The position numbers and the translations under genes were made by a program. DNA of 64,000 bases from Leptospira sp. WS58.C1. GTDB lineage: Bacteria; Spirochaetota; Leptospiria; Leptospirales; Leptospiraceae. The stretch spans positions 884,001 through 948,000 of the forward strand of contig NZ_CP162137.1 of NCBI RefSeq assembly GCF_040833995.1, in the 5' to 3' direction. This document shows positions 8,866-18,435 of this stretch, piece by piece (position 1 is the first letter of the stretch; every line of letters begins with the position of its first letter). Under the pieces are notes generated by a model. That model had not been told where the DNA came from, searched no databases, and saw only the letters and a list, made by a program, of their open reading frames with translations.

Positions 8866-10326
8866 ATGCGAGACTTCCAATCGGAACACGAACAAGATAT
8901 ACTCGATAAAACTTCCGATAAAAAAAACAGAAGTTGGATCCTTCTTTCTATTTTTGCAGCGTCCGCGTTCTTATTCCCCTTCGGGACCCTGGTCTTTCCG
9001 GAAACGATCCCTTTTGAAACGACTAGCGAAGATAAAAAGGGAAGTTCAATCTATAAATCCAACCAAACTACCGATACGGCCAGCACCTCGACAAGTGCGG
9101 CCCCGAATTCCGGAAAGGTCATAGATTGGGATGTGGATCGTTTGACTGAATATGCGATTTCCAATAACCCTCTGTATTTATCCGAAAAACAAAATATGGG
9201 GATCGAAAGAGGACGGGTGATCACCGCTTCCTTATATCGAAATCCGGTCATTCAATTCCAGCAACAGTTCATCGGAGGAACTCCTAACTCCCAGGGGGGA
9301 AGTCCTGAGACCGCACCCGGAATGTACCAAGAAGTGGACGTGTATGGGGTCGTACCTCTTAGGACCAGAGTGGCCAAAAAATCATTCGAAGCATCCATCC
9401 AGGATTTCAGGAATTTCGACCGTATTTTCCGAATGAGACTCCGCCAAAATTATTGGGCATTCGTATTTCTCACCCTTTTAGTGGACACCAACAAGGAATT
9501 CTACGAAAATTACAGCGATCTTTTGGAACTCACAAAGTTTAGAGTACAGAAAGGGGATATCTCTCCTTTGGAATTCGAACGTTTGGAGTTGGAAAGGATA
9601 CAGGTAGAAAAATTCTACCGTGATGCGATCGTTCGCAGACAAGTTATCGAAAAAGACTTACGCATTCTCACCGGTTTATCGGAAGAAGAAGGTGTATTCG
9701 CATTCAAAGTGGATTCCATGAAATTCAGACCATTGGAAGAAATGGGACTTCATTTAAAAGAGGACTTTCCTTCCATAGAACGCCCTGACGTAAGCGCCTT
9801 GGAACAAAGACTCCAAGAGAAGAAGATGAATATAGAATTGCAAAGAAGGGAGTCCTTCGGCTGGTTGCAATTAGGCGGAGAATGGAGAGTCAAAGGTGGG
9901 GAAAATTATGGAGGAGTATTCGCTTCCATACCTATTCCCTTAAATGATAGAGGTCAAGGAAAAGTATATTCCGCAAAAGAAGAATATAGAAAATTCGAAT
10001 TGGCCCTGGACGCAAAAAAAAGGGAAGTAATCGCCGAGATAGAAGCCGCAAAAAAAGAACTCTTGGCGAGAGAGGAACTTTTAACCAAATACGAAAGGAT
10101 CAACTTGCTCCAAAAGAACAAACAATTGGAAGAGAAGTCCAGAATAGCATATGTCCGCGGCGCCTCCGATCAAGTAACCTTCCTCCAAGCGGAAAAAAAT
10201 TACCTCACTATCCTTAGGGAATATTACGATTTATTGTATTTATATTTTAACGCGGTGGAAAACTACAAGGCCGCAACCGGAAAAATCGCGGAAATTTCTT
10301 CTGCAAACAAGGCGAAGGGAGAATGA
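8866..10326 (+). CDS. TolC/CzcC-type outer membrane efflux protein
   Basis: This 486-residue outer membrane factor has a long polar N-terminus (1-22) before a hydrophobic signal segment (about 24-41), a disordered Ser/Thr stretch, and then the paired OEP domains typical of the CzcC branch. These include long coiled helices such as the block with EYRKFELALDAKKREVIAEIEA. The family forms a trimeric outer-membrane channel and periplasmic tunnel for metal or drug efflux. A strong AAGGAAAGAGG ribosome-binding site fixes the start. It overlaps the adaptor gene by 4 bp, which indicates a common complex. The inner-membrane pump is not encoded next to them. Confidence 0.85.
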   Translation: MRDFQSEHEQDILDKTSDKKNRSWILLSIFAASAFLFPFGTLVFPETIPFETTSEDKKGSSIYKSNQTTDTASTSTSAAPNSGKVIDWDVDRLTEYAISNNPLYLSEKQNMGIERGRVITASLYRNPVIQFQQQFIGGTPNSQGGSPETAPGMYQEVDVYGVVPLRTRVAKKSFEASIQDFRNFDRIFRMRLRQNYWAFVFLTLLVDTNKEFYENYSDLLELTKFRVQKGDISPLEFERLELERIQVEKFYRDAIVRRQVIEKDLRILTGLSEEEGVFAFKVDSMKFRPLEEMGLHLKEDFPSIERPDVSALEQRLQEKKMNIELQRRESFGWLQLGGEWRVKGGENYGGVFASIPIPLNDRGQGKVYSAKEEYRKFELALDAKKREVIAEIEAAKKELLAREELLTKYERINLLQKNKQLEEKSRIAYVRGASDQVTFLQAEKNYLTILREYYDLLYLYFNAVENYKAATGKIAEISSANKAKGE

Positions 10327-11510
10327 AAATGAAACTATTATTCCAAAAATATAAAGTTCTGATCGTTTTAGCCTTGGGGATCACGATCGTATTTTTCGGG
10401 TTCAAATACTTTACCAAAAAGAAACCCGAAAAAAAGATCACGGAAGAGAACAAAAGTATATTCACGGTCCCGGAAGACGTATTACGAAGACATCCTCTCA
10501 CTTACGTCGGTTTAAAAGAAGTCTCTCAATTCGAAGAACTGGCATTGCCCGGTAGGATTACTTACGATCCGGAAAGTATGGCAAAGGTTGGCTCTCAGGT
10601 CGAAGCCAGGATCAAAAAAGTTTTAGTCAAAGAAGGAGATCGAGTGAGCCAAGGATCACCTTTGGCGATTCTTTCCTCCATCCAATTGGGAGAAGTGGAA
10701 GCCGCTTACGTTAAAGCAAGGGCTTCCTTGGATGCATTAAAAATGCAAGCGGATCGTGCTAAGGAACTTTTTGAAATGAAAGTTACTTCTGCAAAAGAAT
10801 ACGAGTTCGCCACCATGCAATATAAAACCGCAAAAACGGAAGTGGAGACCACTCGTATAAAACTGGACAATTACGGTCTGACCCCTTCCGAAATAGAAGG
10901 AATCGAAAGAGGGATCTATGTTTCTTCCAACTTGATCCTGAGAAGTCCTATCAACGGAGAAGTTACGGAAAGAAAAGCCATCCTAGGGCAACAGGTGACT
11001 CGTAACGAAGAACTATTTACGATCGCAAACTTAAGTCATCTTTGGGTCTTACTGGACGTGTATGAAAAGGATCTAGGCGGGGTGAAAGAAGGCGCTCAGG
11101 CTACCATCTTCCCTCTAGGAGACGAACACAGCAGTGTTCAGATACTAGGGAAAGTGGCTTACGTAGGAACGGTTTTGGATAGCGTAAAACGTACTGCGAA
11201 ACTCAGGATCATGGTCTCCAATAAAGGAAATAAATTAAAGCCTGGTCAAACGGTTACCGCAAAAGTAGCCGGCCTTGTGGTAAGCACCGGAGGCGGAAAA
11301 CGTAAGATGATCCCTCTAGAAGCTGTCCATGAGATAGAAGGAAAATTTTTCGTATTCATTCCTCGTGGAGAAGGTAATTTCGAAGCGGTTAGCGTAGTTG
11401 TAGGGGACACGATAGAAGACGATATTATCATCTTAGGTGGACTTCCGGACGGCGCCGAAGTCGTTTCGAAAGGTTCATTCGTGCTCAAAAGCGAATTTAT
11501 GAAGTTTTAG
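10323..11510 (+). CDS. RND-type periplasmic adaptor (CusB/CzcB family)
   Basis: This 395-residue membrane-fusion protein has an N-terminal membrane anchor (about 11-27), a split lipoyl domain (VEARIKKVLVKEGDRV on one side and LRSPINGEVTERKAILGQQV on the other), an alpha-helical hairpin between them, then beta-barrel and membrane-proximal domains (IANLSHLWVLLDVYEKD onward). No His-rich or Met-rich metal tail is visible. It overlaps the TolC-like gene by 4 bp. The RND transporter that normally follows is missing and the next gene is lexA, so the pump must be encoded elsewhere or be shared with another system. Confidence 0.88.
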   Translation: MKMKLLFQKYKVLIVLALGITIVFFGFKYFTKKKPEKKITEENKSIFTVPEDVLRRHPLTYVGLKEVSQFEELALPGRITYDPESMAKVGSQVEARIKKVLVKEGDRVSQGSPLAILSSIQLGEVEAAYVKARASLDALKMQADRAKELFEMKVTSAKEYEFATMQYKTAKTEVETTRIKLDNYGLTPSEIEGIERGIYVSSNLILRSPINGEVTERKAILGQQVTRNEELFTIANLSHLWVLLDVYEKDLGGVKEGAQATIFPLGDEHSSVQILGKVAYVGTVLDSVKRTAKLRIMVSNKGNKLKPGQTVTAKVAGLVVSTGGGKRKMIPLEAVHEIEGKFFVFIPRGEGNFEAVSVVVGDTIEDDIIILGGLPDGAEVVSKGSFVLKSEFMKF

Positions 11511-11565
11511 ATCTGTTACCAAAAAAGTACTTGCACAACATTTATTCACTAATAACTTGTTAAGC

Positions 11566-12174
11566 ATGAAAGATCTAACGGAAAAGCAACTCGCAGTTTT
11601 ACATTTTATTACCAATGTGATCAAAGAAAGGGGCTTTCCACCGACGATCCGAGAGATTGGAGATGAGTTTGGGATCACTGCAAAAGGCGCTTACGATCAC
11701 CTGAAAGCCATCGAGAAAAAAGGATACCTCAAGACCTCCAAAAATCAATCCAGAGCTATAGAGCTTACCCGCCAAAGTCCATTCGAAAGTTTACCGGTTC
11801 CTACCCCAAGTATCCCGCTCTTAGGTAGAGTAGCCGCCGGACTCCCCATCCTGGCCGAAGAAAATATCGAAGCGTATATCCCAGTTCCGGAAGAGATGGC
11901 CTCCAAAGGGATTACGTTCGCTTTGAAAGTACAAGGGGATTCCATGATAGAAGCCGGGATCAACGACGGAGACGTGGCAATTATCCAGAAAAAGGATATA
12001 GCCAGAAATGGGGAGATCGTAGTGGCGCTGATCGAGGACGAGGCGACTTTAAAAGTTTATTTTAAAGAAGCGGATCATATTCGTCTGGAAGCTAGAAATC
12101 CAAAATACAAACCCATTCGTAGTAAGAAAGTAACCATCGTAGGAAAGTTGATCGGTCTTTATCGTACCTATTGA
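11566..12174 (+). CDS. lexA: LexA repressor
   Basis: This 202-residue SOS repressor and autoprotease has an N-terminal winged HTH (residues 1-65, with PPTIREIGDEFGI as the helix-turn-helix core). The cleavage site is A91-G92 in VAAGLP. The catalytic dyad is S126 (GDSM) and K163 (TLKVYF). The start at ATG 11566 gives the standard MKDLTEKQ beginning; an in-frame TTG nine bases earlier is less likely. RecA filaments would trigger self-cleavage. I looked for the TTTG-N5-CAAA operator described for Leptospira in the short upstream gap and did not find it, so autoregulation is not shown here. Confidence 0.96.
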   Translation: MKDLTEKQLAVLHFITNVIKERGFPPTIREIGDEFGITAKGAYDHLKAIEKKGYLKTSKNQSRAIELTRQSPFESLPVPTPSIPLLGRVAAGLPILAEENIEAYIPVPEEMASKGITFALKVQGDSMIEAGINDGDVAIIQKKDIARNGEIVVALIEDEATLKVYFKEADHIRLEARNPKYKPIRSKKVTIVGKLIGLYRTY

Positions 12175-12233
12175 CCAACACTTCGGATTTCGGAGTTGAC
12201 ATTAGCCCTTGAGAGAGGAAAGATTTTGAAAGA

Positions 12234-12536
12234 GTGAACTATCTTTCCTTTTTCCGCGTATTCGCGGCCTTCTTCCTTTTATTTCTATTATTCGATTGTG
12301 CCTCCCGAAAAAAAGAGATCGGTGACAGGGACTTAAAACTTGTACTTGAATATCTGACCGAGGCCCGCCTTGCGGAAAGATTGAATTACACCTCCGAACA
12401 ATCCATTCGAAAGGATCCCGAAATTTTGGAAGCTGCCTGCGAGAGATATCAACTAGATAAGGATTCCGTAATGGAACAAATTCGAATCAAATATCCGAAG
12501 ACATACTTCGCATTGGTCGGCAAAAATGAAGAATAA
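12234..12536 (+). CDS. Small lipoprotein upstream of ctpA
   Basis: This 100-residue protein has a GTG start, a hydrophobic signal peptide and the lipobox LLFDC (C22). The mature part is helical and highly charged, with one further Cys in AACERYQ. A possible promoter is TTGACA at 12196 with a 17-base spacer to AAAGAT at 12219, which would leave almost no leader. The end overlaps the start of ctpA by 11 bp, so the two are probably translated together. I do not recognise the family. Its placement suggests a periplasmic or envelope partner of the protease, which is inference only. Confidence 0.65.
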   Translation: MNYLSFFRVFAAFFLLFLLFDCASRKKEIGDRDLKLVLEYLTEARLAERLNYTSEQSIRKDPEILEAACERYQLDKDSVMEQIRIKYPKTYFALVGKNEE

Positions 12537-13893
12537 GGAAAGATTCGCCTGGGCCGGTTTGGTTCTGATCCTATTTACCACACTCGTATTCCGACCGGTA
12601 CAAGCAAAAGCGGTTTCCGAAACCGCCGAAAAATACCTGCAATTATTCCATGAAGTTTTCGGACTCATGCAAAACGGTTATGTGGAAACCGTAGATGAGG
12701 AAAAAGCGTTCTTAGGTGCGATCAAAGGAATGTTGGGATCTTTGGGAGATCCTCATTCTACTTTTTTGGAAGAAGAAGAATACAGACAGATGCGGGAAGA
12801 AACTCGCGGATCTTTCGGTGGAGTCGGAATGGAAGTGGCTTATACCGACGGAGCTATTGTAGTAGTCTCTCCTATCGAAGACACTCCTGCAATGAAAGCA
12901 GGGATCTTGCCTCAAGATAGGATCATCGAGATAGACGGAAAAAGTACGGCAAATTTGGGCTATGCAGAAGGGATCAGACTCATGCGTGGAAAGCCGGGAA
13001 GTTCCGTAAGTATCAAGGTGGAAAGGAAAAATATCAAAGAACCTTTACAATTCACTTTAGTACGCGAAAATATTAAAATACGTTATGTTCGTTCTTTCTT
13101 TTTTGAAAAGGAAAAAGTGGGTTATCTCCGTTTGAACCAATTTATGGGAGAAAACACATTAGAAGAATTTAAAAAACATCTAAAGTCTCTCGCGGATAAA
13201 AAATCGGAAGGACTGATCGTCGACCTGAGAATGAACCCTGGGGGTTTATTGCCCTTATCTGTTGCATTGTCCGATATTTTTCTTCCGGAAGGATTGGATA
13301 TAGTTTCCGTGAAAGGAAGAGGAGGGGAACTTGCCGACGTTTCCAAGTCCACAAACAAGGGAGACAAATATACTTCCATACCTTTGGTCGTTTTAATCAA
13401 CGAAGGTTCCGCTTCCGCATCCGAAATTTTTGCGGGAGCCATCCAGGACCATAAAAGAGGAAAAATTGTAGGGGTTACGTCTTTTGGAAAAGGTTCCGTT
13501 CAGATCGTGTATCCGCTTTCTTTCGGAATGGCCGTAAAGCTCACTGTCCAAAAATATTATACTCCTTCCGGTAAATCTCTTCATGGAAAAGGAATACAGC
13601 CCGATGTGACTGTAAAAGGAATAGAACCGAACGAAGACGATCGTTTTTATCTCAGAAAAATGAGCGAGAAAAAGTTACTCGATCAACTTGTTTCCAAATA
13701 TCCGGATTATAGTGAGCAGAATTTCGTAAATTTCGAAAAGGCACTGAAAGAGCATGGGATCAAACTCAGTTCAGATGTCGCAAAAGCGGTTTATAAAAAT
13801 AAAACCCAAGCGGAAAAAGACAGAACTATGACCGATTTGGAATTGGATCCACAATTGAAAAAAGCGGTGGATCTACTTTCTTCCAAATCTTAA
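12526..13893 (+). CDS. ctpA: C-terminal processing peptidase, S41 family (CtpA)
   Basis: This 455-residue exported protease has a signal or anchor helix (about 9-26), a short N-terminal helical part, and a PDZ domain about 98-175 (GGVGMEV, then [17 protein letters not shown]). The S41 catalytic domain carries nucleophile S297 in [11 protein letters not shown] and K322 in SFGKGSVQ, the Ser-Lys dyad of Prc/CtpA. The [16 protein letters not shown] segment is also typical. It trims periplasmic proteins at their C-termini. It is followed by tsaD after 4 bp, so ctpA, tsaD and pssA probably form one transcription unit with the small lipoprotein. Confidence 0.95.
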   Translation: MKNKERFAWAGLVLILFTTLVFRPVQAKAVSETAEKYLQLFHEVFGLMQNGYVETVDEEKAFLGAIKGMLGSLGDPHSTFLEEEEYRQMREETRGSFGGVGMEVAYTDGAIVVVSPIEDTPAMKAGILPQDRIIEIDGKSTANLGYAEGIRLMRGKPGSSVSIKVERKNIKEPLQFTLVRENIKIRYVRSFFFEKEKVGYLRLNQFMGENTLEEFKKHLKSLADKKSEGLIVDLRMNPGGLLPLSVALSDIFLPEGLDIVSVKGRGGELADVSKSTNKGDKYTSIPLVVLINEGSASASEIFAGAIQDHKRGKIVGVTSFGKGSVQIVYPLSFGMAVKLTVQKYYTPSGKSLHGKGIQPDVTVKGIEPNEDDRFYLRKMSEKKLLDQLVSKYPDYSEQNFVNFEKALKEHGIKLSSDVAKAVYKNKTQAEKDRTMTDLELDPQLKKAVDLLSSKS

Positions 13894-13897
13894 AACT

Positions 13898-14914
13898 ATG
13901 ATCGGTCTTGGAATAGAGACTAGCTGCGATGAAACTAGTCTTGCTATCGTAAAAAACGGGAAAGAATTACTTTCCCTTAAAATTTTCAGTCAGATAGATC
14001 TGCATAAACCTTTTCGAGGTATTGTTCCGGAGATCGCGTCTCGCGCTCATCTGGAAAAGATCAATCCTTTACTTTCGGAAGTTTTGGAAGAATCCGGACT
14101 GAAACTTTCCGATCTGGACTACGTTGCCGTGACTAGATCTCCCGGTTTGACAGGTTCCCTTATGATCGGGGCACAATTAGCTAGGTCCATCCACGCGGTG
14201 TACGGAACGCCTATCGTTCCCCTTTGTCATTTGCAGGCTCACTTCGCGGTATTACATTTAGAAGGAGTGGAGCCCGTCTTTCCGGTGTTAGGTTTACTTC
14301 TTTCCGGCGGGAATTCCGCAATCTTTAAGATCCCACATTTCGGCAAAATGGAAGTGGTGGGAGATACGATGGACGACGCTTTGGGAGAGGCATTCGATAA
14401 GGTGGCCGGCCTATTGTCTTTGCCTTATCCGGGCGGACCTCCGATCGAAAAAGAAGCATCTAAGTATGTCCCTAGTCCTAAGGAAAAAGATCTTTTGCCT
14501 CCTTTGCTTAGGAACCTAGAGCAGGATCGAGTGGCGTTTTCTTTTTCCGGCTTAAAAACTGCGGTCTCTCATTTAATCGCGAAACAACCGGAACTTTCCA
14601 CTCAGGCGGTATGTTATCATTTCCAAAAGACGGCATTCGAGCTTGTGGAAAGAAATTTAAAACGTGCAGTCTCCATTACCGGGATCAAAAGGATCCTGGC
14701 AGGAGGAGGGGTCTTGGCGAATTCCACACTTCGTAACAGATTATCCCAATTCGCGGAAAAAAATTCCCTGGAATTTTTTTCTCCCCAAAAAAAGATCTAC
14801 TGCACGGATAATGGCGCCATGGTTGCCGCCCTCGGTTATTATCTGTTTCAGCAGGGATATTCTAAGAGTTTGGACTTTACCGTAAGTCCGGTAAGGCAGG
14901 AGACCTATATATGA
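13898..14914 (+). CDS. tsaD: tRNA N6-adenosine threonylcarbamoyltransferase TsaD
   Basis: This 338-residue ASKHA-fold protein is the usual length for TsaD. It begins [12 protein letters not shown], contains PEIASRAH, carries the metal-binding H111xxxH115 in CHLQAHF, and has [19 protein letters not shown] and CTDNGAMVA. It transfers the threonylcarbamoyl group from TC-AMP to A37 of ANN-decoding tRNAs, working with TsaB and TsaE, which are not in the window. It overlaps the start of pssA by 4 bp, giving translational coupling. All recognisable motifs are intact. Confidence 0.97.
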   Translation: MIGLGIETSCDETSLAIVKNGKELLSLKIFSQIDLHKPFRGIVPEIASRAHLEKINPLLSEVLEESGLKLSDLDYVAVTRSPGLTGSLMIGAQLARSIHAVYGTPIVPLCHLQAHFAVLHLEGVEPVFPVLGLLLSGGNSAIFKIPHFGKMEVVGDTMDDALGEAFDKVAGLLSLPYPGGPPIEKEASKYVPSPKEKDLLPPLLRNLEQDRVAFSFSGLKTAVSHLIAKQPELSTQAVCYHFQKTAFELVERNLKRAVSITGIKRILAGGGVLANSTLRNRLSQFAEKNSLEFFSPQKKIYCTDNGAMVAALGYYLFQQGYSKSLDFTVSPVRQETYI

Positions 14915-15669
14915 ATCGCAGGCTACATTGGATTCCAAATATGATCACTCTCGGAAACTTAAGTATGGGATTCGTTTCCATATTGATCGCTTCCGAGGCC
15001 ACAGGGAACGGACCTCAATCCTATATACTCTCCGGATTTTTTATCTTACTCGCAGCGATCTGCGACGGATTGGATGGAATGGTGGCAAGAGCATTGGATG
15101 CAACGAGTGAACTCGGCGCCGATCTGGACAGCCTTGCGGATCTCACCGCTTTCGGTATCGCACCCGGATTCCTTTTTTATAATATGGTTTTGGGAGAATA
15201 CAAAGTGGACGTATTCGGAAAAGAGGATCTTTTCCCGATCGGAATGTTGATCGCGGCGATTTTCCCTGCTTGCGCCGCATATAGATTAGCTAGATTTAAT
15301 GTGGCTCATGATCCTTCTTCTTTTACCGGATTACCTTCTCCGATCGCAGGAATTACGATCGGATTTCTTCCGATCTTTTTAGGGAAGGATCATACTCTTC
15401 CTCATTGGCTCGGAATCCCTTTGTTTATACTGATCGCTTTTTTGATGGTTTCTAATATTCGTTATGGAAAACCTCAGGTGGCAATTCGTTCCAAACTGTC
15501 TCCGTTACGCGCCGGTTTGATGCTTGGCGCCGCTTTGATCGCCTTGTTCTTCGTGGGTTTTGCTCGTTGGCCTTGGCTTGTGTATGGATTGATCTGTCTA
15601 TATATCTTCTCCGGGATTTTGACTTTCCTCATCCATATTCTGCAAGAGTTGAGAGTCAAACTGGACTAA
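14911..15669 (+). CDS. pssA: CDP-diacylglycerol-serine O-phosphatidyltransferase
   Basis: This 252-residue integral membrane enzyme has about six helices. The CDP-alcohol phosphotransferase signature DG-x2-AR-x8-G-x3-D-x3-D is complete, from DGMVAR to SLAD at about residues 54-76. Together with the N-terminal [13 protein letters not shown], this points to the PssA subgroup that makes phosphatidylserine, the precursor of phosphatidylethanolamine, and not phosphatidylglycerophosphate synthase. No decarboxylase gene is adjacent. It closes the ctpA-tsaD-pssA unit and is followed by a strong hairpin. Confidence 0.93.
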   Translation: MNRRLHWIPNMITLGNLSMGFVSILIASEATGNGPQSYILSGFFILLAAICDGLDGMVARALDATSELGADLDSLADLTAFGIAPGFLFYNMVLGEYKVDVFGKEDLFPIGMLIAAIFPACAAYRLARFNVAHDPSSFTGLPSPIAGITIGFLPIFLGKDHTLPHWLGIPLFILIAFLMVSNIRYGKPQVAIRSKLSPLRAGLMLGAALIALFFVGFARWPWLVYGLICLYIFSGILTFLIHILQELRVKLD

Positions 15670-15695
15670 AAATTTTTATTAAACATTAAGTTTTT

Positions 15696-15733
15696 ATAAA
15701 GGAGAAGCAATCGAATGGGCGCTTCTCCTTTAT
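15696..15733. terminator. Hairpin terminator between convergent pssA and minus-strand gene
   Basis: A perfect 13-bp stem, ATAAAGGAGAAGC at 15696-15708 and its complement at 15721-15733, encloses a 12-base loop. It lies between two convergent genes. The T tract after it on the plus strand is weak (ATTTG), so it may stop transcription only partly, from either side. Confidence 0.7.
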
Positions 15734-15755
15734 ATTTGTAATATGCCGTTGGTGC

Positions 15756-17054
15756 TTAATCGAAGAGCGGAATATACACCTGAAATCTCATACTTAAACC
15801 GTCTCCTTTGCCTTCCTTCTCTCGAGTGTGGCGGATATGGATCGCAAAGTAAGGATGAAAGATCCTCAAGAAAGAATAAAAAGATTTATCCGTTACGACT
15901 AGTCCGGTTTCCTCCGGGGTGATGGATTCTTCTGCGAATGCTGGGAGTAAATTTTTTTCTTCCGCGTAGATCAGGCTAGAATAGATCTTCCAATTTTTAC
16001 TGATAGAGATTTGTAATCCTGCTTCGGTCAGTCTATCTCCGTTTTTTCTCCACTCCTGTCCGATCTCCCATCTCCAAAATTTTCTCTGATAGGATAGATA
16101 TAAACCCTTTCCCCAAACCCAGGAAGAATGATCCGAAAAGGAATAGACTCTTGCCTGGGCTAGGATCGCAACCCAAGGAAATTCTATTATTTCCATCCTG
16201 CCTAAAGCGGATTGTGCGGAATAGATCTCTTTGCCGTCCGAAGAATATCGACTGGATTCCGCAAATTGTAATCTTCTATAAGGAGCCGGTTCCCAGACGA
16301 ATCTGAAAAGTTCCGCTTTTTCTTCCGGGTCTGTTCTTTCCGAAAGTTGGAATAATTGTCCCGCTCTTCCTCTAAATCCTGAGGCAAATATTCTTTTATC
16401 CTTCTCCTTATCCGACCAAGAGGCGGATACGATCCCTTGCAGATCCGTTTTGGTCCCGAAAATTTCAGTTCGAAACCAGTAAGTTTTCTTTTCCGATTTT
16501 CTTTCTTCGGAAGAAGGAAATTCTAAAAGCATAAATCCTTCCTTCGTTTGGGGAGAATACGCGAGTTCCAGATAATTTTTATACGGTTTGAAGAAGAAGC
16601 CCGGCTGTTTGCCCGCGGAATTTTCCGCATAATACATTCCTAATATACTTTCCTTAAATTTTAGACCTAAAAATCCTGTTCTTACAGTCGGTTGTTCTAA
16701 AAACCAGAAGGATGAAAAATCGAATTTTTCCCTTAAAAAGAAAAAATGATTGAGAGGCCTAAACCGATTTCCGTAAGAAAGATATATATTATTATTTTCG
16801 AATTGATAAGAACCTAAGTAAGTTTCCCCTCTTTTTTCTAAAAATACCTTATGTTTTGGACAATCCGCATTCGGAAAGATAAAGAAAAAATCTTTTAAAC
16901 AGACTTCTCCCCTAAACCAGACAGTCTCTTGTCTTTTTGTATAATACCTGGAATCGTATCCGGAAAAGGAAACTCCTGTGGAAAAAGGAGAAGGATTACT
17001 TTCCGCAAATAGAATATTCGAAAAAAGAAATAATAGAAAAAGGGATCTTTTCAT
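15756..17054 (-). CDS. Exported protein, probably beta-barrel outer membrane protein
   Basis: This 432-residue protein has a signal peptide (MKRSLFLLFLFSNILFAES) and then long stretches of alternating polar and aromatic residues, with many W, Y and F. It ends with the amphipathic strand MRFQVYIPLFD. This pattern suggests an outer membrane beta-barrel. No conserved domain is recognisable. The start codon directly follows the stop of the upstream gene (TGAATG), so the two are co-transcribed and probably translationally linked. Possible roles include a surface-exposed or assembly protein. I do not assign a function. Confidence 0.6.
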   Translation of the reverse strand: MKRSLFLLFLFSNILFAESNPSPFSTGVSFSGYDSRYYTKRQETVWFRGEVCLKDFFFIFPNADCPKHKVFLEKRGETYLGSYQFENNNIYLSYGNRFRPLNHFFFLREKFDFSSFWFLEQPTVRTGFLGLKFKESILGMYYAENSAGKQPGFFFKPYKNYLELAYSPQTKEGFMLLEFPSSEERKSEKKTYWFRTEIFGTKTDLQGIVSASWSDKEKDKRIFASGFRGRAGQLFQLSERTDPEEKAELFRFVWEPAPYRRLQFAESSRYSSDGKEIYSAQSALGRMEIIEFPWVAILAQARVYSFSDHSSWVWGKGLYLSYQRKFWRWEIGQEWRKNGDRLTEAGLQISISKNWKIYSSLIYAEEKNLLPAFAEESITPEETGLVVTDKSFYSFLRIFHPYFAIHIRHTREKEGKGDGLSMRFQVYIPLFD

Positions 17055-17921
17055 TCAAAAACCCCTTTTGGTGCGGATCAGTTTTTTGATTTTATTTCTT
17101 TTCGATTCCGGAGTTGAATCCAGATAGGCCTTGAATTTTTCAGCAGGTCCCTTGGAAAGTGAAGAAATGAAAATGGATTCTTGTAAGGAAAATCCAAATC
17201 TTAAAAGTTCTTCCGTTTCGAGAGAAGGGTATATATTCGTTCTTTCGACAGGAATTTGCGATATAGTTGCCGATTCGGGACCTTCTTCTTTTTTATAAAA
17301 TGGAGAATATCCGAGTCCAACAATTCCGAGCGGACCTTTCTGGGATTCAAATCCTTCTATTTGCCCTAGAAATCCTTCCCAGTTCCCGTAAACCCCGATA
17401 GAGATCCTATCTTCCGGATCTGAAGAGCTGCTTTGGATCCTTTCGAGTCCTAAACCGATCCTAAATTCCGTGTCTCGAGAAGAGTTGAGTAATACTCCTA
17501 AGGAATTTTCTTCCCGGTCCTTTCTTCCGAAAAGATCCCAACTCAGTTTGGAGTTATAGATCCCTAGTGATGTAAAATAAGAAGAAGGCTCAAAACCTCC
17601 CGTTCCGAACCTGACTCTAAAGCCGAAATTTTTATTTAGCTCTACTTGATAAGCTAAGGAAACTGTTTCGAAAAATTTCCCTTCTTTGTTCCGGCCTGTG
17701 CGAACATAGGAGAGCCTATATTCTTCTTTGGATTCGAATGAGAACGGGAACTGGAGTGAAATTCCGGAAAGCGGAACTTCTTCTTTTCCATATATTCCAA
17801 AAAAGGATATTTCCCCTCCGTTCCACCAAGGTCGGAACCAGATTTCTGCCGGTATATTTCGATCGGACCCGAAAACAAACGTACTGGGGAGAAGAAGGAT
17901 GGCTAAATAGGGGAACCTCAT
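17055..17921 (-). CDS. Exported protein, function unknown (upstream partner of the barrel-like protein)
   Basis: This 288-residue protein has a signal peptide (to about FVFGS). Residues 20-215 look beta-rich, with repeated short strands such as FRVRFGTGGFEP and FRIGLGLERIQ. The C-terminus (about 232-288) is predicted helical and basic, ending KLIRTKRGF. The combination of a barrel-like body and a basic helical tail is unusual. No family was recognised. It is the first gene of a two-gene unit with the downstream barrel-like protein. The region upstream of its start is shared with the divergent radC promoter region. Confidence 0.55.
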   Translation of the reverse strand: MRFPYLAILLLPSTFVFGSDRNIPAEIWFRPWWNGGEISFFGIYGKEEVPLSGISLQFPFSFESKEEYRLSYVRTGRNKEGKFFETVSLAYQVELNKNFGFRVRFGTGGFEPSSYFTSLGIYNSKLSWDLFGRKDREENSLGVLLNSSRDTEFRIGLGLERIQSSSSDPEDRISIGVYGNWEGFLGQIEGFESQKGPLGIVGLGYSPFYKKEEGPESATISQIPVERTNIYPSLETEELLRFGFSLQESIFISSLSKGPAEKFKAYLDSTPESKRNKIKKLIRTKRGF

Positions 17922-18103
17922 TCCCGAGACGGGTCAAATATTGTCAGTGACGAGTGCGATTTTTACGGGACCGGTCTATTTTTTCCCAAAGAAAATCCGG
18001 TTCGAGGTCCGGATTTGTCCGGGTCAGAAGTAGAATGGATCTTGTGATGGAGAGAGTTCCGGGCAGAAGTTTGGAAATTTCTCTAAAAAAATACAGTAAA
18101 CGC

Positions 18104-18132
18104 TTGACGGTTGCTATAAATGCGTATAGTAT
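18104..18132 (+). promoter_or_regulatory. Sigma-70-type promoter for the small ORF-radC unit
   Basis: TTGACG at 18104-18109 and TAGTAT at 18127-18132 are separated by 17 bases, in an AT-rich context ending TATTAATAACC. It lies about 77 bases before the ATG at 18209. The rest of the 287-bp gap (17922-18208) holds no ORF or repeat that I can recognise. Confidence 0.55.
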
Positions 18133-18208
18133 ATTAATAACCGTTTAGTAGATTATTGGTGGTAAAATTTCAATTTATGTCGTCTAACTAGGCGAGGGAG
18201 AGAAAGTT

Positions 18209-18433
18209 ATGATGATTCGATCTCTACAAGATTCAGGTGCTTACGAGAGAAACCGTAAAGGTCTCGCTGGAGCAGGGTTCGATTGGAGGGAAAAAGTTCG
18301 TTCTTCTGAACCGAACTCTAAGACCTTCGCGGATTATTTGGAAGAATCCTTCCAAGGGGACTTGGTCCAGGACGGAAATTGGTTCTCTGAAACTCTTTCC
18401 GAGCTGAGCAAGAAGAACCTGAGAAAAATTTAA
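18209..18433 (+). CDS. Small hypothetical protein preceding radC
   Basis: This 74-residue, mostly charged soluble protein has an AGGGAGAG ribosome-binding site in front of a double ATG. The middle part (KTFADYLEESFQGDLVQDG) looks helical. No membrane segment, cysteine or recognised motif is present. It ends 2 bp before the radC start and shares its promoter, so it is probably an upstream translated partner. In Leptospira such short ORFs are often conserved only within the genus. I do not assign a function. Confidence 0.6.
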   Translation: MMIRSLQDSGAYERNRKGLAGAGFDWREKVRSSEPNSKTFADYLEESFQGDLVQDGNWFSETLSELSKKNLRKI

Positions 18434-18435
18434 AC

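Noticed and set aside
8793..8909. 38-codon ORF between the lipoprotein and the TolC-like gene
   Set aside because: It overlaps the start of the TolC-like gene in another frame, has no ribosome-binding site and resembles no family.
11521..11565. Possible LexA (SOS) operator before lexA
   Set aside because: I looked for TTTG-N5-CAAA and for other obvious palindromes in the short gap and found none, so I do not report an operator.
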